Both the position numbers and the translations under genes were made by a program. The notes beneath the pieces are model-generated. The model had not been told where the DNA came from, ran no database searches, and worked only from the letters and a program-made list of their open reading frames with translations. A stretch of 64,000 nt of DNA from Symsagittifera roscoffensis (taxonomy: Eukaryota; Xenacoelomorpha; Acoela; Convolutidae), in contig NC_087062.1 of NCBI RefSeq assembly GCF_963678635.1, forward strand, positions 20,945,789-21,009,788. The letters are read 5' to 3'. This document shows positions 55,343 through 64,000 of this stretch, piece by piece. Each line of letters begins with the position of its first letter. Position 1 is the stretch's first letter.

Positions 55343-58300
55343 TCAGATTACTAAAAGATCATTGTACTTTTCATTCGATGCGTCACCAGTGCAAAATTCA
55401 GAGAAAGAGCTCACCTAGGGTTCGCTACGTCTCGACTAAATTTGTCGCGTAAAACCCACACTAAGTTTAGGTATCCTAGTTGTTTCCTCAACTTAGTTCT
55501 TCCGCTCCATGTCTCAATATATGTGATCCCCTTAGAAACTTTATGATGGCAGAACACATTTTTGGCAAGACAAAACACGATTCTACCAAAAAAGAAAATT
55601 TCAAACCAAGCTTATGTTTGGTCACTGGGTCTAAAACCTAAACCTATAGAAAACAACTCCCCTCAATTGGAATGATCCAAATGAATTAAGTTCAGAACAG
55701 TGGTCTACATAAGTGAGTATATAGTTGCTATTGCACTCACCGTGGTCTTGTTTCATCCGATCTGCGAGTGCCCGATCTGTCTTACTTGGTAGCTCAAGGC
55801 AACTTTTGATCAAAAATAAACCAATGCTTAAATTCAGGCAAAATCTCTTCAATGCTCGGACAGTCCAACAGCACAAGAGTAAGGAATTATCAATTCACTT
55901 CTCAAATCAGTGCTTCGCACCTATTACACTGAATGAAGTCTTCTTTCAATTGCTCCCGCGTTGCCCGAGCTGTCGTACTAGGTGGCTTAAGGCAATTATT
56001 TAGCCAAAATAACGCTTTGAAAAATATTCGGGCCAGAATCCGAAGTTGAAAGCGAATCTCCGCGACAACTAATCTACCTATTCTTGATCCGCATGCTCAG
56101 AGGGTAATCAACCTTCTGTTTCAATTCTAATGCGTTTTGGTGTGTTTAATTTACTTGGGAGGGTTACTAAGAAACATAAATTAGTTCGGAGGGTTCCTCA
56201 AAATTTTTACTTGGGTTCCTCGGATTGTACCTAAAAAGCTTAACCCACTGCGGAGTATTCCCTCAAACTACTTCAAACTATACTCTAAATACTTTAGAAG
56301 GGTTGCGAGGAGGCCTAAATCAGTTCGGTTGGTTACTTCATAGAGCTCCCTCAAGATAATTTGGAGACCCCAAACTTTCAAAGTTTCAAGTTATCGCCTC
56401 GATGATGCCTCCGGCTAAGGTTAAAACGATTCAAAACAAGCAAATTTTATTTCGGACGGTTCCTCTTTGGAAGGTAGGTGACCCCCTAGATGATCTTAAA
56501 GTGATTAATTCGTTTGGTGGGTGTTCGGAGGAGTTCCATAATTTCACAAAATTAAAGGGCTTTGACGCGGAAAAACCTCCAAAATTCTTCAAATTTGAAC
56601 CCTTCAAATCCTTCCTTTTCCAATTCTAACGAAGTTATCTCAATTTGCAGAACTATTGGGAGTGATGTTTCAAACAATGAATGTTTAAATAAGCTCAAAT
56701 TGTTAGAAATCTTGTAGAGTTTTTTATCGCCTATTACCTCAAAAAAAAAACTTGAGATTTGACATTTTTCTCATGTTTTTCTATGCGGTATCTCTTAATA
56801 GGGGGATTTAACTACGTAATAATTCAAGGCGCAGATGTTTGTTCTGCATGTAAGAATCCGGTTTTCCAAAACGTTTCAAGTCTCTTGGGTCAAAAAGGGA
56901 AATTTTTGAATAAAAAAATGGAGTTTTTCGGGACTAAAAAGGGAGATAGATATTATCTAGTACAAAAAAAAGCTTTACTTGATTGTTTCCTAATACTAAG
57001 AACTCCTAGTTCGGTATTCCGAAACCGCTGGAGCTTACAGTTGGACCGGTCCAAATGTACTTTCCACCAAGTTAAGTTTAATGAAATGGTAACCGAACGA
57101 TACTAAAATTGTTGTAACGATACCAAACAGTCATTGTAGGTGTTGTTTTTGATGATCTCTGTTGTGTATGTAGTACTCGCTTGCCGCACAACCCTCCGTT
57201 CAGCAACAAAAATAACATTGATAAAATTTTTAAAAATTAATTATAATTTTTTAGCAAATTTTGTGTACATCAGGAAAATTTTATTTTTCAATATAATAAA
57301 ATTGTCCAAAATCAACAAAATTAAGGAAACGTGTATGACTTTTCCATATTAAAAAATTCAACAAATCAAAATCATACAACTGTAATTAAATAACAAATTA
57401 CCTAACCTTATATAGCAATTTTTTCGTTCCGTAATATATTTTCTTAGTTTCGGGACTAATTTTTTTAAACAAGTTTGACATGTCGTTGAATGAAAAAAAC
57501 TTTTTCGGCTGGGTTATTCATTGGAGTGTTGGAGTTAGTCACTGGCTGCAAATCTCTAGTGTGAGTTGTTTATGCGTGTTTCCTATTTGGTCTCTAACAT
57601 CAAACTTCATTGCAGCAGTTCTATCAAGGTCCATACCACATTCTTGCAATTATTGTTCTACTGGGGAGTCTTTTTTTGCAATTTTGATCAATCCGTGTAG
57701 CTAAACGCTGCATTATGCGGCCGACATTGGTGGAGTTACATCCATTTAAAGCAATCTTTCACATCACTTTTTAATTCACGTGCAATGGAAGTTTTGAGGA
57801 ATAGCAAGCACAGATTTTGGATTTTTTGATTTTGAAAACTTTTCTTAGCCCGGATTTTTGCAGCTAGTTGTTGTGCCAGATTGCTTCAATTTTGTTTTCT
57901 CAACATAGTGGTAGAATCGTTCGATCATATCTGATCTTCAATATTCTTGCTTTTCGGATAGTATCCTATCGGATACCATTCGGATACTATCCTATCTCAC
58001 CGTTTTTCCGGATAATGATTTTCAATCCAATGTTTCCTGTCTTTTTTTCTTAATGCTTTGTCAAAGTTTTCCCATTTTGAGGTATTTGCAAAAAACTGAT
58101 GGATAGTCCTTTCATTGACGCTTCTTTTGTACTGCAAAAGGAGCGCAACTTCTAAAATTAAGAAAATTTTTGGTATCAATGAGCTTCTGGTACCACCCCA
58201 TTGAGGCCTGTTTTTATGAGTCGAGGTTTTTTTAATCCGATCAATTCAAACTTTTGTTTTTATTTAAATCTTCTAAAGTAAATAGCAACTTTGGATGCAA

Positions 58301-58545
58301 ACTATTAGCAGCATCGAAAAGAACCCCTGGATAACCAGAATGTGTCATCCACATATCTAGGAAAAAATTTATCGACAGTATCGGAGTGATCCGTTTCCTG
58401 TTGTTTCAAGCATGTCCTGCAATAGCAGACAATTTCAGCAATGTTCGAGTTTGCTCTCAAATCTTGCCATAACTTAAGTGGTACATAATGAAGCAGGCTT
58501 CTTTTTCTACCATCTTAGTTCTATATGTAGCCTTTTTCTGACGCC
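54960..58545. repeat. 3.6 kb tandem unit C
   Basis: Direct repeat of 58566-61660. The left ends share AACTCACCA(A/G)TCCAAAAG, the right ends CCTTTTTCTGACGCC. Compared with unit D it has about 150 bp extra near 57590-57745 and about 380 bp extra near 57850-58230. Apart from the Gag-like ORF at its left end, no gene is supported. Confidence 0.85.
55750..56640 (-). repeat. LTR-like region related to the Gypsy 5' region
   Basis: Read on the minus strand it contains TTGCC(T)TAAG and CTCGGGCAA about 20 bp apart (55957-55995) and a weaker second copy at 55760-55803. The same pair occurs in the same orientation relative to gag at 15183-15218 and 20900-20935. It also has several GGAGGGTTCCTC-type units (56155-56300), recalling the GGACCCCTCC array. 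Proposed as the 5' LTR-like part upstream of the Gag-like ORF. Confidence 0.35.
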
Positions 58546-58565
58546 ATCTGAACGTTTCTGACGTA

Positions 58566-61500
58566 ACTGAACTCACCAGTCCAAAAGAAGCAAAGCCCAA
58601 TGAGAAACCTTTTGATTGATTTTCTGCTAAGCTGTCGTGTCGTCGTGTTTCACTATGACTATCGTATTTGGATTTGCACTTGAGCCTTCTTCCCTGGGGT
58701 TGATACTTGACATCAGCGCATTCTTGCTCTATTTGCTAGAGAGGACCGTTCCTTTGTCCGATTGTCGCCACTGGTATCCGGTTCGGTTGAACGTCGAGAT
58801 TGAAGTTCCTCCCTTATACCTATCCTGGAACATTCTGTTGTAGCTTTCTCCAACATTTTTCAATCTCTATCTGACTGTTCGACAGACCTTTTGTGGTATT
58901 CGCGACTGCGATGGTGAGGTTGACTCAACATTTTGTCTTCTTCCTCGAACGGATCAGGTTGGGTCGGACTTGCCGTTGGGTCGTCCTCCTTCACTATCTA
59001 GGCTTCCTATGCTCCTCAATTTCTTTCAGGTTACTAAAAGATCTTTGTACTTTTCATTCGGTGCGTCACCAGTGCAGAATTCAGAGAAAATGCTCGCCTA
59101 GGGATCACTACCTCTCGACTAAATTTTTCGCGAAAAACCCGTACTAAGTTTAGGTATCCTAGTTATTTCCTCAACTTAATTCTTCCGCTCCATGTCTCAG
59201 TATATGTGATCCCCTTAGAAACTTTATGATGGCAGAACACATTTTTGGCAAAACAAAACACGATTCTACCAAAAAAGAAAATTTCAAACCAAGCTTATGT
59301 TTGGTCACTGGGTCTAAAACCTAAACCTATAGAAAACAACTCCCCTCAATTGGAATGATCCAAATGAATTAAGTTCCGAACAGTGGTCTACATAAGTGAG
59401 TATATAGTTGCTATTGCACTCACCGTGGTCTTGTTTCATCCGATCTGCGAGTGCCTGATCTGTCTTACTAGGTAGCTCAAGGCAACTTTTGATCAAAAAC
59501 AAACCAATGCTTAAATTCAGGCAAAATCTCTTCTATGCTCGGACAGTCCAACAGCACAAGAGTAAGGATTTATCAATTCACTTCTCAAATCAGTGCTTCG
59601 CACCTATTACACTGAATGAGATCTTCTTTCAATTACTCCCGCGTTGCCCGAGCTGTCGTACTAGGTGGCTTAAGGCAATAATTTAGCCAAAATGACTCTT
59701 TGAAAAATATTCGGGCCAGAATCCGAAGTTGAAAGCGAATCTCCGCGTCAACTAATCTACCTATTCTTGATCCGCATGCTCAGAGGGTAATCAACCTTCT
59801 GTTTCAATTCTAATGCGTTTTGGTGTGTTTTATTTACTTGGGAGGGTTACTAAGAAACTTAAATTAGTTCGGAGGGTTCCTCAAAGTTTGTACTTGGGTT
59901 CCTCGGATTGTGCTCAAAAGCTTAAGCTTAACCCACTGCGGAGTATTCCCTCAAACTACTTCGAACGATACTCTAATTACCTTAGAAGGGTTGCGAAGAG
60001 GCCTAAATCAGTTCGGTTGGTTACTTCATAGAGCTCCCTCAAGATAATTTGGAGACCCCAAACTTTCAAAGTTTCAAGTTATCGCCTCGATGATGCCTCC
60101 GGCTATGGTTAAAACGATTCAAAACAAGCTAGTTTTATTTCGGACGGTTCCTCTTTGGAAGGTACGTGACCCCCTAGATGATATTAAAAGAATTACTTCG
60201 TTTGGTGGGTGTTCGGAGGAGTTCCAAAATTTCAAGGGGCTTTGACGCGGAAAAACCTCCAAAATTCTTCAGATTTGAACTCTTCAAATCCTTCCTTTTC
60301 CAATTCTAACGAATCTATCTCAATTCGCAGAGCTAATGGGAGTGATGTTTCAAACAATGGTTGTGTAAATAAGCTCAAAATGTTAGAAACCTTATGGTGT
60401 TTTTTATCGCTTTGTACCTCAAAAAAATAAAATTTAGGATTTGACATGTTTTTCTGTGCGGTATATTTTAATTGGGGGGTTTCAACTACGTAGTAATTCA
60501 AGGCGCAGATGTTTTTTCTGCTTGGAAGAATCCGGTTTTCCAAAATTTTTGAAGTCTATTGGGTCGAAAAGGGACATTTTTGAATAAAAATTGGAGTTTT
60601 TCAGGAATAAAAAGGGAGATAGATATTATCTAGTACAGAAAAAAGCTTTATTTGATTGTTTCCTAATACTAAGAACTCTTAGTTCGGGATTCCGCAACCG
60701 CTGGAGCTTACAGTTGAATCGGTCCAAATGTATTTCCCACCAACTTAAGTTTAATGAAATGGTAACCGAACGATACTAAAATTGTTGTAACGATACCAAA
60801 CAGTCATTGTAGATGTTGTTTTTGATAATCCCTGTTGTGTATGTAGTAGTCGCTTGCCGCACAAGCCTTCGTTTAGCGATAAAAAAAATTTTGATAAAAA
60901 TTTTAAAAGTTTTATTCAAATTTTTAGCACATTTTGTGCTTCGTCAGGATAATTTTTTTTACAATATAACAAAATTTTCCAAAATCAGTAAAAACAAAGA
61001 AACGTGTAAAAATTTTCCATTTAAAAAAATTCAACCATCCGAAATCATACAACTGTAATTAAAAAACAAATTATTTTTTTTTCTTTCCTTCCGTAATATA
61101 TTTTCTTAGTTTCGGGACTAATTTTTCTAAACAAGTTTGACATGTCGTTGATTGAAAAAAACTTTTTCGGCTGGGTTATTCACTGGAGTGTTGGAGTTAG
61201 TCACTGGCTGCAAATCTCTAGTGTGAGTAGTTTATGCGTGTTTCACATTACTTTGGATTTCAGTTCACGTGAAATGGAAGTTTTGAGGAATGGCAAGCAC
61301 AGATTTACGATTTTTTGATTTTGAAAAATTTTCTTAGCACGTTTTTTTAATCCGGTCAATCCAAATTTTTGTTTTTATTTAAATCTTCTAAAGTAAATAA
61401 CAAGTTTGGATGCAAACTTTTCGCAGCCTCGAGGAGAACCCCAGGATCACCAGAATGTGTCATCCACATATCTACGAAAAATTTTAACGACTGCATCGGA

Positions 61501-61660
61501 TCGATCCGTTTCCTGTTGTTTCAAGAATGTCCTGCAATAGCAGACAATTTCAGCGATGTTCGAGTTTGCTCTCAAATCTTGCCATAACTTAAGTGGTACA
61601 TATTGAAGCAGGCTTCCTTTTCTACCCTCTTAGTTCTAAATGTAGCCTTTTTCTGACGCC
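58566..61660. repeat. 3.1 kb tandem unit D
   Basis: Second copy of unit C, including the LTR-like block (59435-60310) and a broken Gag-like start (58570-59040). A segment of about 110 bp at 58880-58990 differs completely from the corresponding 36 bp of unit C, and two deletions account for the shorter length. No intact gene. Confidence 0.85.
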
Positions 61661-63034
61661 CAGGGCAGACTCCAATAGGACCTTCTTTTATCAAAGTCAA
61701 TTTTGGCACCTCTTTAATATATGCAGGTTCTTATTCTTTCAGCCACAAACTAGTTAAACTTAGTGCAAGGGAAGCATCATTGCTAGATCAACTTTTTGTA
61801 CATAACACAAACCGTTGAAGTTATAGTGAACCTTACAGCAGAGCTTAGCGTTTTTTCCATCGTTTTGTGTGACAATTCAGAAGAATTGGCTTGCTTATAC
61901 AATCTCCTCATGGCTATCTCAAAAGCTTCATTGAGTGGGACATCGGTGTACCAACTTCAAACATGGAGGGAAAATATACTCTCGTCAGAGTCTAGTTTTG
62001 TTTACTCCAAGATCTCCAATAACTTTCATTATTGTGTTCAAATACATTACAAAAACAACACTCTAGAGACTTTGCTTCACAAACAAACAAAAATATCAGA
62101 GTTTCAATCAGGAACGTTATAAATCAATCTGAAACATCTAAAAAAAGGAAAGTCGAATCACATCTTGCTCGAAAACAGTATAAAAACTGTTATGTTCTTT
62201 TTTTAGAATTTTTTTTTGTTATACACTGTTTTTGTTTAGGTTTACGCTTTCTCTGATTGCTTTTGGTCATTAAAAATAACTATAAACAAAATGACAAACT
62301 TAAAAATAACTATAAGCAAAACTGATTGCTTTTGGTCATTAAAAATAACTATAAACAAATTTTTCGAAAACTAAGCTGATGGCCTAAAAGCTGTAACACA
62401 ATTGTTTTTAAATTTTCAGATCTTTGATTGTTTTGTATATATTGTAAAAAATTCATAATCCTGATGATGCACAAAATGTGCGAAAAAATTTGAATTAACA
62501 TTTTAAATTTCAACTGGCTAGGTTGAGACGGTGAAAAACACGTTAAAATAAGGTATCTGACGTCAACCAGTCGTCAATAGGGACATTCAATCTACTTTCT
62601 ATTGCTGTGTGATTTTTGGGCGAATGTTACAGGCTTTTTTATGGTGAATAATACAGGTGTTTATATAGGGTGGCAAAAAATCCAGGTTTTTAAATTTTCT
62701 ATTTTTCTACGCTTTTGCCTCATTCTATCATCATGCCACCGTCAAGAAACGGCAATTTGTATGAACAAAAAACATTTTATTGCATGTGTCGGAACTTTCA
62801 GTGCTAGTTGCACAGCAACTGATAATCTTTTTTTGCAAATTTTCTGAAGTTTCAAGAAAATTTTCTTTTTTGTAACTTCATTTTTGTCCACTGGTGTTGT
62901 ATATTAATGGAGTGATCTCATTTGCAGGTTTTCAGATGGATTTCGTTCTCCAGTTTTGCTAAACTGTATAGAATCAGATCCGGAGATTTACCGGAGGTTT
63001 TAATGCCAGTTACAGTTCCGAATATAAACAACTG
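61661..63034. other. Intergenic AT-rich DNA; one weak ORF
   Basis: A unique region upstream of the host gene. A 108-codon plus frame at 61796-62122 (MYITQTVEVIVNLTAELSVF) matches nothing recognisable and may be chance. Poly-T tracts and several TTTTCAG/TTTGCAG acceptor-like sites (62415, 62925, 62930) hint that 5' exons of the 63 kb gene could lie here. Confidence 0.5.
62254..62359. repeat. 69 bp tandem repeat, about 1.5 copies
   Basis: TGATTGCTTTTGGTCATTAA begins at 62254 and again at 62323. Within each copy AAAAATAACTATAA recurs, giving three copies of that sub-motif in about 100 bp. Confidence 0.85.
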
Positions 63035-63839
63035 ATGAGTAGGTCCAAGCGCTCTTATGCGGATGTTGCACAACACAGCCGATCTTCTTTCGGTGGAAGA
63101 TATAACACTGTTGTGAAGCAGGAGCCTTGGGTACAGTTAGATGACAATTTCAAAGCAACCAATGGTGATATCATATATATTGGTGATTTCTGTCGTATTG
63201 ACCCATGCCCTGAAGGCAATAAACCGCACAGAGGTTTCGTACAAGCTTTTTAGATATGTACAAGAATGTCCTTGAAAGATCATTTTCAGCTGGTCGGAAA
63301 ACCTACATGCTGCAAGCCTGAAGATCCATTTGCTATAACTGCGTCACATGTAGCTTCACAGAAAAATAGGAGGACTGAAATCCAATTTCAATTGTGCGTT
63401 ATTGGAGGCGACCTAGCCATGTGCTATATTCCGACGATCAATCATTCTGTTTACGGTGAAGTAAAAAAGATCTGGGAATACGACACAAAAACAAAACGTG
63501 TCGTGAAGCACGACACAAAAACTGAATTTGGTGGCAGTACCAGAACGTGAGCAGCTATATGCATCTTGGAACATCAAAGGGGTCTGCCTTGTGAGAATAA
63601 TTGTTGACCGTAACAAAAGGCTTGTGTGCTTTTGCGTTCGCTGTATTCCCTCCGAAGTAGAGGATTCATGCGAGCTATTTTTCTTCGAAAGTGGAATTCA
63701 CCAAGGGATTGTAAAAAGTTTTGAAAGAAAAGTAAATACAGTCAAGCTCAGTCACTCTTCCCATGAACCACAGCTTTTTTCAAAACTATGCACGGCAAAT
63801 CAGGATGGTTTAACAAAAAGCAAAACAAAATGTCTCTAA
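63035..63839 (+). CDS. Unrecognised host gene, 5' part, with two predicted short introns
   Basis: The first frame (63035) reads MSRSKRSYADVAQHSRSSFG, then DGDIIYIGDFCRIDP-like text, and meets a TAG at 63251. A 51 bp intron 63239-63289 (GTACAAG...TTTTCAG, phase 0) removes the stop and joins NKPHRGF to LVGKPTCCKPEDPFAI in frame. A second change of frame near 63500 is restored by an 82 bp intron 63456-63537 (GTGAAG...TTTGGTGGCAG), joining NHSVY to PEREQLYASWNIKGVC, and the frame then runs to a stop at 63837-63839. Further exons probably follow: frame 1 reads TGYTSKKETYNIEEQNDPFF to the window end. The frame is open upstream to 62972, so the start is uncertain. No domain recognised. A multiply frameshifted pseudogene is the alternative. 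Confidence 0.55.
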
Positions 63840-64000
63840 GAACATTGTTAGAAAAATTAAATCTTCTCAAAATGAATCTGACGGATGAAATGACTCGACT
63901 TTACAATTGCATGATAACGACGCTGAAATGGTGGGTCTCACTGGCTATACGTCGAAGAAAGAGACATACAACATAGAGGAACAAAACGACCCCTTCTTTG

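Overview
This window is eukaryotic and most likely from an invertebrate animal, possibly a nematode. The clue to the host is the gene at the right edge (63.0-63.8 kb). Its reading frame is restored by very short introns of 51 and 82 bp, and the first ends in TTTTCAG, the acceptor style typical of nematodes. No bacterial features, tRNA, rRNA or CRISPR array were seen. Almost everything else is decayed, rearranged repeat DNA.

From 1 to about 42.7 kb the window is one locus built from a single Ty3/Gypsy-type LTR retrotransposon family (Gag with a CCHC-like knuckle, retropepsin, reverse transcriptase with YVDD, RNase H, integrase). It has been inverted, tandemly amplified and mutated. 1-20.1 kb is mainly minus-strand gag/protease sequence, bracketed by inverted arms of about 0.9 kb. 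Each arm fuses the element's 5' non-coding end and gag start to a piece of pol in the opposite orientation, and the fusion leaves an open chimeric frame of about 180 codons in all three copies (306-848, 13432-13971, 15612-16151). Arms two and three face each other across a roughly 1 kb spacer (14.3-15.3 kb) to form a large palindrome. An exactly 200-base N gap at 20104-20303 marks a scaffold join. From 20.3 kb the element runs on the plus strand: 5' region, gag-protease, then four further gag-protease units of about 2.99 kb (25228-37179) with an alternating two-unit higher-order pattern, a block of about 0.6 kb of unrelated DNA, and the only pol region carrying RT, RNase H and integrase (37876-42683), broken by stops and frameshifts.

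All gag copies share several of the same disablements. This points to DNA-level amplification of an already dead copy (or an assembly artefact) rather than repeated retrotransposition.

42.7-61.7 kb is non-genic repeat DNA: a degenerate short ORF (43.1-43.5 kb), a divergent palindrome of about 4.3 kb (43.7-48.05 kb) containing a smaller TIR-bounded element, a direct tandem duplication of 3.08 kb units (48.27-54.44 kb), and a second tandem duplication of 3.6/3.1 kb units (54.96-61.66 kb) that looks like the 5' end of another Gypsy-like element. 61.7-63.0 kb is AT-rich intergenic DNA with a short tandem repeat. The right edge holds the start of an unrecognised intron-containing host gene.
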